DNA of 64,000 nucleotides from Scilla litardierei (lineage: Eukaryota; Streptophyta; Magnoliopsida; Asparagales; Asparagaceae), in contig CM061142.1 in the NCBI GenBank assembly GCA_030789695.1, positions 605,749,659-605,813,658 on the forward strand, written 5' to 3'. This document shows positions 54,236 to 64,000 of the stretch, in pieces. The stretch's first letter is position 1. Each line of letters opens with the position of its first letter. The notes beneath the pieces are model-generated. The model worked only from the letters and a program-made list of their open reading frames with translations, was not told where the DNA came from and did no database searches. The position numbers and the translations under genes were made by a program.

Positions 54236-55560
54236 AAAGCCCTTTCTCTTGACTACACCAATTTTCTAGAGGATCACTCTTTGGTTCTAGGTTGGAGAGC
54301 AAGAGATCAAAGATTTGGAATTCTTAGGGCTTTGGATTTGAGAGCTTTTAAACTTTAGAATCAAAGCTTGAGATGAAAACTTGGAAGAATTAGTAACCTC
54401 TTAATGGAACAGTAGAAGCACCAATTATAGGTTTCTCAAATCCACAGAACAGTTTAGGCAAAAACTCTTTTGGAATCCGTGAGAAAATTCTCAACGGATA
54501 GAATCTGAACTCGTGACAGTCGACTGTTGAAGAAACCACAGTCGACTGTTGCACAGTCAGCAAGGGTAGGTAAGAATTCATAACAGTAACTTACTACGTG
54601 GACAGTCGACTGATGAAGCAAAGACAGTCGACTGTTAAACCAACATGCGACTGTAAATCCTTCTATATGCGACTGGCCGAGAGATGGTAAGCAGAATGAA
54701 ATCTGGAAATCCTATAAGATAACAGGACAGACGACTGATGCAGATAATACAGTCGACTGTTAATCAGAACAGGAGACTGTAAATTATTATACAGACGAAT
54801 GTCAAATACCCTGAGAATTTCTAGAGAGCAGAGTCAATAAGTTGGCTCACAGACAAACGACTGTTGTAGCATACACAGTCGACTGATCCAAGGAGCAGGC
54901 GACTGTATATTCAACAATAGTCGACTGGCCGTAAAAGTCAGATCAACGAAGTTTTGGGCAAAAGATAGACAGGCGACTGATATACAAAACACAGTCGAAT
55001 GTCATAAGGACATGCGCATGTGAATCGTTCATCAGTAGCTTGTGCGAATAAACAGAGAGGCCCAAAACTAGATTATTAAAATCTTGTGCATAACAGGCGA
55101 CTGTCGAACAAAACACAGTCGACTGTTTTTGAGACAGTCGACTGTAAAACATTCAGCAGTCGACTGTTATAAACAATCCAAGAACAATCACTAAAGAAAT
55201 GGATTGGGGTCAAAGGACAAATGAACTAATAATGTCCTAAGACAGAAATGATGATGTGTGTGAGTGCTCCATTAATGTTCTACTTCTAAGCTACACACTA
55301 GAAGAGATAAAAAAAATTACATTGACGAATTCTCTCTTTTATCCATCGTATGAGCTTGAAGATTTCATGGAGCTTCAATCATCATCTACGATCATCCAAT
55401 CCATGTCATTTGCCTTCAATCAACTTTGAGTGTCATCCATTGCAAGTAGATCCTCATAATTAGCTTAGACAATGGATTAACTGTAAAATAGGGGATTAGT
55501 CACAAGTATTTATGTTTGCTCATCATTAACACCAAGTATGGAGAAGTACAATACTCAATA
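54236..55560 (-). repeat. SIRE 5' LTR, right part
   Basis: Continues the LTR after the Tat-like insertion and matches about 36620-37947. It contains the CAGTCGACTG array (54515-55165). The outer terminus reads CAATA instead of CAACA, so the sense-strand LTR begins TA rather than TG; the perfect TSD beyond it shows this is a point change. Confidence 0.92.
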
Positions 55561-55565
55561 GTAGG

Positions 55566-56002
55566 ATGTTGATGGGTGAAGCTTCAAAAGTAGAAGTGGC
55601 TCGACCGAGTCACCACACTGCTCGGTCGAGCAGGGTGCGTATCAGCTCCGCCTCATGTATCAGCTCGACCGAGCAGCCTACACTGCTCGGTCGAGTCGCC
55701 TGCGAAAAATCTAGAAAAGCTCCTTTCTCCTGCCAGATCCTCTTCCACTCCTCCCATAAGCCTCCAAAACTCGACGAACTCCTGTAGAGCATCGCCAACG
55801 GGCTCATAGGCATGCTGGATGTGTCCATATCCAAAAGAGGTCCTGAATCGCTCCAAAATCCCTCAAAATCCACAAAACTCTACGAAATTCGAATATGGTG
55901 TTAGAATTGCAGTATCGTAGGAAAACGCGGGATTTGGATGTGAATATGACATGAAATGCAATGCAATGATGTCATGAAAAGATAGAAAATATGGACACAT
56001 CA
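55566..56002 (-). repeat. E5 5' LTR, right part
   Basis: Continues the E5 LTR after the SIRE insertion and ends GGACACATCA. It includes the rest of the GCTCGGTCGAGC array (55599-55700, four arms). Confidence 0.9.
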
Positions 56003-56512
56003 TGAATACACCGAACGCCGGCGTAAGTTGAGCCAATGATTTAGTCTACACTTAAACCCAAACCGTCGTGTCGTGAATACACTGAGCGTCGGTGTAAGTT
56101 GATTCATTGATGTAAGTTTAGTCCTGACCCAAACCGACGTGTCGTGAATACACCGAGCTACGATGTAAGTCAGGCTAGACGCGAAAACAAGGGTCTGATT
56201 AGGCTAGTCATTGTGATTTGGATGAGCACACTCATGATCATAAATGACTAGGGTTAAAACGCATAGGGATCCATATTTATTAGATTGATGAAGAGTTCGT
56301 CTACTGACTGCAGAGTCGGACAACTTGTTGAGCTACACTCAAGGTTGTCAGACTCAGGGTAGTCGGATCCCTCTCCCACATATATTTTATATAATAAATT
56401 AGTTATTATTATGGATTTAATTCTTAAAAATTAGTTTGAGAATATAGTTTAATAAAAACCATTTAAACTGTATAAAGAATATATGTTAATTAAATATCTT
56501 TTTAAATGCAGA
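56003..56512 (+). other. C0 leader, part 3, with repeats and a probable 3' splice site
   Basis: Three ~67-bp repeats (26561-26580 plus 56008-56170) each contain CCCAAACCGWCGTGTCGTGA followed by a GTAAGT word (56023, 56105 and 56165). Near the end, a polypyrimidine-poor but AT-rich stretch leads to AAATGCAG at 56504-56511, one base before the gag ATG. GTAAGT and TGCAG fit an intron in the leader, for example 56165-56511. Confidence 0.5.
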
Positions 56513-57352
56513 ATGGAGTCAAGTCTGAAATATATGATTAAAAAGGACATGCTTGACGGGACTAACTATAAAGATTGGCTAAGGAATATTAAGTTAATCC
56601 TCTATCTAGCTGGGATAGGATACGTGCTATTTGAGGATGCTCCGGAGAAGCCTGACGAAGATGCAACCCACGAACAAAAGGAAGTCTATAAGCAGTACCA
56701 GAGGGATGGCGAGAAGGCCAGGTGCCTTACTCTGGCTTCAATGAACAACGACCTGCAAAGGAAGCACGGACATTTAGATGTTCAAAGCATGCTTCTGAAT
56801 ACAGAGGAGTTGTATGGCAAGCGGTCAAGAGCTGCCAAGTTTGAAGCCACGAGCAACCTCTGGGGAGCTAAGATGGAGATGGGCCCCGTACAAGATCATG
56901 TCATCAAGATGATTGGGTACGTTGTAGATGATGCCCAGTTGGGTTTTGTCCTCGACAATGAGATGGCCATGGACATCATCCTAAAATCTTTAACCCCAGA
57001 CTTCAAACAATTCATTAATGGTTTCATCATGAACAGTATTGAAACAGATCTTCTTGGTCTCCTCAACATAATTAGGCAGTTTGAGGGGATCGAGAAGAAA
57101 CTGACTGTGTTGGTTGTTGGCTCTGTTTCTTCAAACCGGCCGAAAGGCAAAGGTAAGAAGAGGCAGGTCCCACAACCAGCCAAGGTGAAGAAGGGGAAGA
57201 AGACAAAGAGGGCTCCGTCGAAATTCGAATGCTTTCACTGCCACACGATAGGCCATTGGAAGAGGAACTGCAAGGTGTACCTGGAAGAAAAGAAAAAGGG
57301 GCATATTGATGCCTCTACCTTAGGGACAAAATTCCTTTTTAATAAAGCATAA
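56513..57352 (+). CDS. gag: C0 gag, Copia type, intact
   Basis: An uninterrupted 279-residue frame from MESSLKYMIKK. An upstream in-frame methionine at 56483 exists, but the ATG one base after AAATGCAG is more likely. The N-terminus has a Copia gag pattern (LDGTNYKDWLRNIKLIL). The middle part is the UBN2-like capsid region (QSMLLNTEELYGKRSRAAKF). A lysine-rich linker precedes a perfect CCHC zinc knuckle (CFHCHTIGHWKRNC, residues 240-253, 57230-57271). It would package element RNA into particles in the cytoplasm. It ends at a stop 26 residues after the knuckle, where autonomous elements continue into pol. It is the only intact ORF of retrotransposon type in the window. Confidence 0.85.
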   Translation: MESSLKYMIKKDMLDGTNYKDWLRNIKLILYLAGIGYVLFEDAPEKPDEDATHEQKEVYKQYQRDGEKARCLTLASMNNDLQRKHGHLDVQSMLLNTEELYGKRSRAAKFEATSNLWGAKMEMGPVQDHVIKMIGYVVDDAQLGFVLDNEMAMDIILKSLTPDFKQFINGFIMNSIETDLLGLLNIIRQFEGIEKKLTVLVVGSVSSNRPKGKGKKRQVPQPAKVKKGKKTKRAPSKFECFHCHTIGHWKRNCKVYLEEKKKGHIDASTLGTKFLFNKA

Positions 57353-58150
57353 AATTTCCATAAATGCTTTGTTACATGGTAGGAGATACTAAGACATCTG
57401 TGTATTGTATACAGGTGGGTAATAGCGAAGCAGAAGATGGAAGAAGTTCCATGGTCGGTCGACATTGGAGTAATCATTGCTGCTGGGATCATACAAGGAC
57501 TTCAAGAGATATGATGAAGAAGCGATCGATATTTTTCTTATTTTGAATAAAATGTATCGATGCTTGGTTTAAAACAATGATTGAGTGCACTCAATGTTTA
57601 TTTTTGATAAACAAGTCTGATTCATTTTATTGAATCCATTGTTAAATGATATCTTGGAAAATGTGCTTTATTTAAAATTGTGATTTACTTGAATGGCTGA
57701 TTTCTGTGGATATGGTTGTCTGAGTTGGTTGCATAAATTCTTGAGTTTTCATGCAGAGCTTCTGACTCAATTTGATTATTTTGGAGTTGACGATATATTA
57801 TAGCCAATCAATAGTTACATGTAGGTTCCAGAAGAGTAAAAATGGATATGATCCAAATTATACGCAGGTTAAAATTAATTGTTAATCAAACTACATTTGA
57901 TACCTTAATAGTAAAAGGATTAAATGTAGTTAAAGGAAAGAACAATGTAGGGTGTTTTGACTGAGTAAGTCAGCATCAAGACTCCTATAAACGGGTCTTG
58001 ACATGACTCATTCGTCAAACCAACCTGACACTGGAATGTTCCTATTTAGCACTTCTAAATGGTTACACTTAATAAATATTCTAAATATAATTTAAATATT
58101 TAAGTCGAAGTGTTTAACCAGATAGTTCTCAAAGTCAGTGGGAGCTGGCA
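57353..58150 (+). other. C0 post-gag region, non-coding
   Basis: No protease, integrase or RT motif. A CATGGTAGGAG and a TACAGGTGGG could be splice-like sites (57376-57417). The rest is AT-rich. Confidence 0.6.
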
Positions 58151-58414
58151 TATGACGTGCGTTTATTTTTCATATATTTGCGCACGTTTTCTCCAGTGTT
58201 TTTCCATTATTTACCGCCGTCTTGTATTCGTTTTCTCGTGTTTTCTCGTTTTCTTTCACTTTTTCGTGTTTTTGGTATTTTGCAGGAATTTCTAGCATTT
58301 GGGACATAAAACGACGATATCATGAGTCCCCGGAGCAACGGGAGGAGTCACGCGTGATCCAGGGGGTCAAACGACGAAGATTGCATCTTTCAGTTCCTCA
58401 CCCGACCAGTTGGT

Positions 58415-58832
58415 CACTTCCAACCGATCGGGTGATGCACGCGTGCACCACCCGGACACAAGTTGGAGCGGCCAAGAAGTCACCCGGTCAGTTCAGAGAC
58501 CGGTTCAAATGCCCCAACTCTCTGTCATTTGGGCTGAATTCCAACCGATCGGACTCATCACCCGATCGGTTCGCCTGTAGCGGAATTTTCCAAGTGACGA
58601 CCCGGACAGCTCGACTGACCGGTTCGTCGACCGTTTGAATCCGACTGAGCTCTCGGCCAAATGGAGCGTAATTCCAACCGATCGGGTGACATATCACCCG
58701 ATCAGTTCATCTGTAGCCACAGTTCCTCAAACAACGACCCGGTCACACCACCCGCTCGCCTCCGCGCCCGGTTGAAGATCTTAGAAGCTCTCACCCGATC
58801 GATTGACTCATCAACCGATCGGGTGGCGTTTT
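58415..58832. repeat. E6 inverted-repeat array (ACCGATCGGGTG type)
   Basis: Pairs such as ACCGATCGG and CACCCGATCGG around 58548-58568, ACCGATCGGGTGA and TCACCCGATC around 58677-58702, and TCACCCGATCG and ACCGATCGGGTGG around 58791-58826. Weaker CCCGG/CCGG arms lie between. A shortened copy is in the other LTR (60255-60528). Confidence 0.85.
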
Positions 58833-58876
58833 TTCTGCGGGTTTGGACCCGAACCATTAGGGTTTCGAAGTGGGGC

Positions 58877-58884
58877 TATAAATA
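58877..58884 (+). promoter_or_regulatory. E6 LTR TATA box (left copy)
   Basis: GGGGCTATAAATACTCG on the plus strand, 45 bases after the array. The right copy is at 60576-60583. Confidence 0.7.
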
Positions 58885-59883
58885 CTCGAAGTTGGCCGAC
58901 TGAAAAGGAGTCTCCTCTAGTTTTTAGGGCTTTTTCAACCCCTTTGTTGGGAGGCTTAGGGTAGATTAGATTAGGTCTTTGCTCAATAAATCTTGTACCG
59001 GATTGTTAGATTCGAATCAAGATAAGTATTTCTTTCTCTTGTTTTCCTTTATTTTGTGTTGTATTTGTTTTGCTTCATGATGATTGTTTGTATGTCTTTT
59101 GTGTTGGTTGTTTATATGTTTTTCATCATGGAGTAGTCTTGATGAACCCTAATACGGGTTAGAGTAGGGTTGATGCTTGGGTTGTTTCATTTGACTTGGT
59201 TGCATGGCATGTGTTCGATGAAATGCGTCAATTGGGATTTCTAGCAATCTTGGTCCAATTCATACGACGACACACTAGTTGTGTTGGGGGTTGGGGTCCG
59301 GTGCTTGTCCAGTCAAGATGCGCTTCGATGTATTGCTAGAAATCACATTCGACCTATTTGGCCATTAGGGTTACGTGGGGGTGTTTCATTGTCATTGGCG
59401 GGAGAAAGACCGCCTCTGACCGTCGGGCCAAGGGGGAATAAACTTGGAGGTTGACTCCCTAGCCATAGCTCATGCCCCTAGCGTTGACATCGAGTCCTCG
59501 CACATGGGAACGGCTTGGACGAAGTGTTGGGAGATATCATTGTGGCCTTAATGCTCCCGGTTGCGGAAGGTGTTAATGGACATGAGAATGCCCACCGTCC
59601 GGAACTGGGTAGGCCTAGCGTGCTTGGCACCGACCGGAATATCGGTCCATGGATGCTAAGTATCACCTTTTGGGGCAACGTCTCACCCTGGGTCAAGTCA
59701 AATGTCAAGTGTCATGAGTGCTCTAGCCCGTGTTAGCGGGGATTCATTTTGTGTCATTTTCATTTCTTTCTTTTATTTTTACACTTCACCCATATCATCC
59801 GCGTAGCTAGCACACAACCTAGGCGAGGCTAGTAGGCATTCAAGCCATCCACCTCCCTGAGTTCGATAAACCCGCACCCTACA

Positions 59884-60239
59884 GCATGAGTCTTATGAGA
59901 TCGAGGAGTTTACAGATTCGCAGGACACAGGTTCGAACGAGCACATTGCCTGTATAAACTATCATTGCGTCGTTTTTCTCCATCGGTGATTCACTTTATA
60001 TGATCATGTTTCGATATGCACTTAGCCAATGCTCTACGTATATACGAATTATGCGCACCCGGATTAATCTCGCGCTCCCGAGTGACGGCTGCCCGCTAAC
60101 AAAGCGAGCGGGCTGAAACACGTCGGATCATCATCACAACGCTGTGCCACGTCGTGAATCGTAGAGGAGCGCGAGCTTCCACGTGGCGCGCACCCCATTG
60201 GCTGGATGTTTCGATCCTCTCTAGTGATGTGATTTGGCG
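59884..60239. other. E6 interior (~357 bp)
   Basis: No ORF or recognisable PBS/PPT. It contains a GC-rich hairpin (GCCCGCT and AGCGAGCGGGC, 60089-60113) and a CACGTGGCGCG word near 60181. Confidence 0.5.
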
Positions 60240-61583
60240 AACGTACGTTTATTTTTCCACCCGATCGGTTCACCTGTAGCGGAATTTTCCAAGTGACGAC
60301 CCGGACAGCTCGACTGACCGGTTCGTCGACCGTTTGAATCTGACTGAGCTCTCGGCCAAATGGAGCGTAATTCCAACCGATCGGGTGACATATCACCCGA
60401 TCGGTTCATCTGTAGCTGCAGTTCCTCAAACAACGACCCGGTCGCGCCACCCGCTCGCCTCAGCGCCCGGTTGAAGATCTTCGAAGCTCTCACCCGATCG
60501 GTTGACTCATCAACCGATCGGGTGGCGTTTTTTCTGCAGGTTTGGACCCGAACCATTAAGGTTTCGAAGTGGGGCTATAAATACTCGAAGTTGACCGACT
60601 GAAAAGGAGTCTCCTCTAGTTTTTAGGGCTTTTTCAGCCCCTTTGTTGGGAGGCTTAGGGTAGATTAGATTAGGTCTTTGCTCAATAAATCTTGTACCGG
60701 AGTGTTGGATTCGAATCAAGATAAGTATTTCTTTCTCTTGTTTTCCATTATTTTGTGTTGTATTTGTTTTGCTTCATGATGATAGTTTGTATGTCTTTTG
60801 TGTTGGTTGTTTATATGTTTTTCATCATGGAGTAGTCTTGATGAACCCTAATACGGGTTAGAGTAGGATTGATGCTTGGGTTGTTTCATTTGACTTGGTT
60901 GCATGGCATGTGTTCGATGAAATGCGTCAATGTGGATTTCTAGCAATCTGGGTCCAATTCGTATGATGACACACTAGTTGTGTTGGGGGTTGGGGTCCGG
61001 TGCTTGTCCAGTCAAGATCCGCTTCGATGTATTGCTAGAAATCACATTCGACCTATTTGGCCATTAGGGTTACGCGGAGGTGGTTCATTGTCATTGGCGG
61101 GAGAAAGACCGCCTCTGACCGTCGGGCCAAGGGAGAATAAACTTGGCGGTTGACTCCCTAGCCATAGCTCACGCCCCTAGCGTTGACATCGAGTCCTCGC
61201 GCGTGGGAACGGCTTGGACGAAGTGTTGGGAGATATCATTGTGGCCTTAATGCTCCCGGTTGCGGAAGGTGTTAATGGACATGGGAATGCCCACCGTCCG
61301 GAACCGGGTAGGCCTAGCGTGCTTGGCACCGACCGGAATATCGGACCATGGACACTAGGTATCACCTTTTGGGGCAATGTCTCACCCTGGGTCAAGTCAA
61401 ATGTCAAGTGTCATGAGTGCTCTAGCCCGTGTTAGCGGGGATTCATTTTGTGTCATTTTCATTTCTTTCTTTTATTTCTACACTTCACCCATATCATCCG
61501 CGTAGCTAGCACACAACCTAGGTGAGGCTAGTAGCCATTCAAGCCATCCACCTCCCTGAGTTCGATAAACCCGCACCCTACAC
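60240..61583 (+). repeat. E6 LTR, right copy (internally deleted)
   Basis: Lacks the segment equivalent to 58175-58556, including the first part of the inverted-repeat array. The TATA box is at 60576-60583. It ends ACCCTACA. Confidence 0.75.
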
Positions 61584-62072
61584 TAACCGTGCACTTGCGG
61601 TAAAATGACACCGCGTCCAAACCGTAAACAGGGCACCGGTCAGCATATAGCTTAGTTCCGTCTCGAACTAAGTAAAATGTTTCCAACTTATTAAATCGTC
61701 TATATGCGACATTAAATCAAAATACTTTTGATTGTGTCAAGCATATAGAGACTTATGGTGTCACTTATGTACCGGACATAATTAACACAAAAATAATTGG
61801 AATGAGCCATGATTGGCTTATAGAAACGACTAAGACTATATCATATTGTACGAGCTAAATTGTTAGCCATACAAAAGGAAAAATTGTTGCATATGATCTA
61901 AAGCAATTTCGAAGGATCAACCTGGTGTGATCAAATGATGTATATATAAGACTCCATTAAAAAGCAAAATAGATACACGTTAGCGGATCCATTCTTAGGT
62001 TTGACATATGAATGTCCAGTGTGACTGATATGCTATAGCGGTATGAGATACCGAAATAAATAGCCTAAGTAC
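61584..62072 (+). other. C0 3' interior, non-coding
   Basis: AT-rich sequence between E6 and the PPT. Stops in all frames; fragments such as CAATTTCGAAGGATCAACCT are not assignable to pol with confidence. Confidence 0.6.
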
Positions 62073-62082
62073 AAGTGGGAGA
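62073..62082 (+). other. C0 polypurine tract
   Basis: AAGTGGGAGA immediately before the TGTAGGAAGACG start of the 3' LTR, a common Copia arrangement. Confidence 0.88.
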
Positions 62083-64000
62083 TGTAGGAAGACGTATGCC
62101 CTTGATGCATTTATTCTAAGATAATCATCTCGTTCTAATTATTATATGGTATTAATTATCCTAAGTATGTATTCGTAGAATAATATACTTAGATAATTTC
62201 CTTAGACTTATAGTCAGGTCATTACGTATCCAGATGTAGATCTCGATTATGAGAAGTTAGTGACCGATTAAAAACTTAAGTCTTAGACAGTTCATGGTCA
62301 TAGAGAATAAGATATCGGTACATCGGTTAGACCATTGTGTCTTTGTCTTACCTTATGGTAATGATGATCTCATAGTCATTCGACTTGGCGAAGTCAGAGA
62401 CGAGACACAAGTGCTCATTAGAGAATGAGTTCGCTGAATGGCCAACTTAGAGTTATTAAATGGTTAAGCTTTAACTAGACTGTCAATAATAACTCTAGGG
62501 TGATGATAGGAAAGCTGGTCCGTAGGACCTGAAGTCATCAGTAGGCACCTGTGAATGAATAGTATCACTTAGATCTATGATCTAGCTTCGAGGCTCGGAA
62601 AGGTTACCTGGATGACACCTGAAGCTCACGAGGGAAGTTGATGACTAAGATGGGATTCGTCTCTGCCGTTAAAGGGAAGTTAGTGTCACTGGATCAGTAC
62701 GGTCTTTGTGTTAATCCTTGGCCAGGGTACGTTGTAGGATGTACAACTTCAACAACAAAGACCGTTGTATACTGACCGATTCTGGCTAGTGGGGTTGACG
62801 GTAATCCATACCCTAGGCCATGCAGAGACACAGTCTTGACGAAAGGACTAAAACTACAGAACTCATCACTGACACAGTCAGAGTGATCCCAATGACACGT
62901 TCGTCATTGGGTTGATCACGTAAGCATGATTCTGAAATAGGGATGACGCCTGCTGCTCGTGGTTACCGTCGTCTAGGGGTTTCTAGCCCCAACCTGTAGT
63001 AGGGTCAGGCTGTAGGGTCTCACACTGAGTAGTATCCATGTCTTAGTAATAGGAAGAATGTTAAGAGGAATTCATATGATAAAATGGAATAATTAAGTTC
63101 ATAAACTAGTTGTGAGTTCAAGTTTAATAGGAGACAAATTTTGCATGTGATGCAAAATAGATTAAATGATTTGTAAATTGTTTACAACTATTTTAATTGA
63201 ACAACCACGTCGGAAAGGTTACCTGGATGACGGGATCGTCCCGGTCTAATCGCTGGTTCAAACCGCGTCGAAAACGGAGCTCTAACGAGCCCAGAAACGT
63301 AAAAACAGTCAAAGGCAAGAGTGAGTTAGACCCACTTGGGCAAGCGGGCCCCCCGCAAGGAAAATGGGAGCGATCCGCTGAGTTCAGCAGGCGCGGTCCA
63401 CTGAACCAGTGGGCGCGCCCATAGCCCTTAGCGGGCGCGCCTGCAACTTAAGTTGCCTTAGGGGGTTTGAAACCCTTTTGACAGCTACGAAAGTACGACT
63501 TTTTGCCCAACTATGAGCAATTGTTAGAGGGGTCAAACAAATTCGGAATTCGTCGTCGTTTTTTCCTACGCGTTCACCATTCGAAGCCCTTCGAAATGAT
63601 AACTTGTATTGTCTCTAAAGCTCAATGGTGAGGGAGAATTAATTGGTTGAAGCTGGCCTTTGTAAAAGGCTTACTAACTTCATTAACTCAAATTAAATCC
63701 CACTTATTTTAAGATTTGTCCCACATTGCTCGTAACGAAAAGGGAGGATCCGACTCCCTATATAAATAGGGGTGCCCTCTCTTTGTTGTAAAATGTACCA
63801 AGTGAACGATTCGAGAAGCTCCTGACTTTTGAGCACGCTCGATCGTAAACTTAAATATTCCTCTCCTCTTTTTCTTCCTATCCTCCCATCGGGTCTTAGC
63901 AAGACTACGAGGAGGTTTGGATCGGATTAAGACGTCTTTGACATGGGTTTTCTCAAGTGAAACTTTCTTCGGCAAGTGATCGGCTCGGAGGCGGCTCGGG
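62083..64000 (+). repeat. C0 3' LTR (continues beyond the window)
   Basis: Starts TGTAGGAAGACG. From about 62926 it matches, in order, the three 5' LTR fragments (873-968, 2801-2837, 17284-18295). It carries a GC-rich inverted-repeat block at 63290-63450 and a TATA box at 63759-63768. About 333 bp remain to the right of the window. Confidence 0.92.
63759..63768 (+). promoter_or_regulatory. C0 LTR TATA box (3' copy)
   Basis: CCCTATATAAATAGGGG on the plus strand, identical to the 5' copy. Confidence 0.75.

Larger units (their letters stand above)
58151..59883 (+). repeat. E6 LTR, left copy
   Basis: Contains the ACCGATCGGGTG inverted-repeat array (58415-58832), a TATA box at 58877-58884, then about 1 kb of downstream sequence with CTCAATAAATC near 58981. 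Open frames at 59478-59736 exist on both strands in both copies, but only because the copies are similar. Confidence 0.75.
58151..61583 (+). mobile_element. E6: two long LTR-like repeats with a very short interior
   Basis: Two direct repeats, 58151-59883 and about 60240-61583, share the ends CGTRCGTTTATTTTTC and CCCGCACCCTACA and are about 95% or more alike where both are present. The second copy lacks about 380 bp (equivalent to 58175-58556). Only ~357 bp lie between them. Plus orientation is suggested by a TATA box followed by AATAAA-like sequence. No TSD or PBS was found, so the left end is uncertain by tens of bases and classification is open. Confidence 0.65.

Noticed and set aside
59478..61435. 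ORFs of 73-76 codons conserved in both E6 repeats
   Set aside because: The two copies are recent duplicates, so conservation is no evidence of coding. Both strands are open at the same place.

Overview
The window looks like heterochromatic, intergenic DNA from a flowering plant. It contains essentially only LTR retrotransposons, most of them nested in one another, and I found no host protein-coding gene, tRNA, rRNA or CRISPR array. The evidence for a plant is: primer-binding sites of the plant types (TGGTATCAGAGC, and TGGCGCC-type sites of Athila/Tat elements), a SIRE-like Copia element with an extra 3' ORF, an Athila-like pol, and a Tat-like element with an antisense ORF. I cannot name the species. 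All coordinates come from reading the sequence by eye; element ends backed by target-site duplications (TSDs) should be exact to a base or two.

Layout. Level 0 is one plus-strand Copia-type element, called C0 here, whose ~2.25-kb LTRs appear at both sides of the window. Its interrupted 5' LTR ends at 18628, its PBS is 18630-18641, its leader is split by two insertions, its gag is 56513-57352, its PPT is 62073-62082 and its 3' LTR runs from 62083 off the right edge. It has gag but no recognisable pol.

Level 1 elements inserted in C0 are: E1, a partial minus-strand element (1-872); E2, a Copia solo LTR (969-2800, TSD TAGTA); E3, an Athila-like gag-only element (2838-17283, TSD GTAGT); E4, an element with ~112-bp LTRs (18750-25234, TSD GTTTC); E5, an Athila-like element with decayed pol (26581-56002, TSD TGAAT); and E6, a two-LTR element with almost no interior (about 58151-61583). 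Level 2 consists of a large non-coding LTR element ('LARD', 6243-15145, TSD GCTTT) inside the gag of E3, and a SIRE-like Copia element (36129-55560, TSD GTAGG) inside the 5' LTR of E5. Level 3 is a Tat-like gypsy element (47401-54230, TSD AGGAG) inside the 5' LTR of the SIRE element. Apart from E6, every insertion in C0 is on the minus strand.

Most coding regions are broken by stops and frameshifts. The SIRE element still shows gag, protease, integrase, RT and RNase H in Copia order plus an extra ORF. E5 shows RT, RNase H and integrase in gypsy order, but an unrecognised acidic ORF sits where gag and protease should be. The Tat-like element keeps gag, and on the opposite strand an ORF with its own TATA box and two apparent introns.

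The most unusual feature is a recurring architecture. Several unrelated families carry clusters of short inverted-repeat motifs upstream of the TATA box in their LTRs, each family with its own motif: CTAGTCGGTC, CAGTCGACTG, GCTCGGTCGAGC or ACCGATCGGGTG. One cluster type is shared, with its spacer sequence, between a Copia solo LTR and the LTR of the LARD, which looks gypsy-like. In the SIRE element the cluster plus a TATA box is repeated inside the element, just upstream of the extra ORF.
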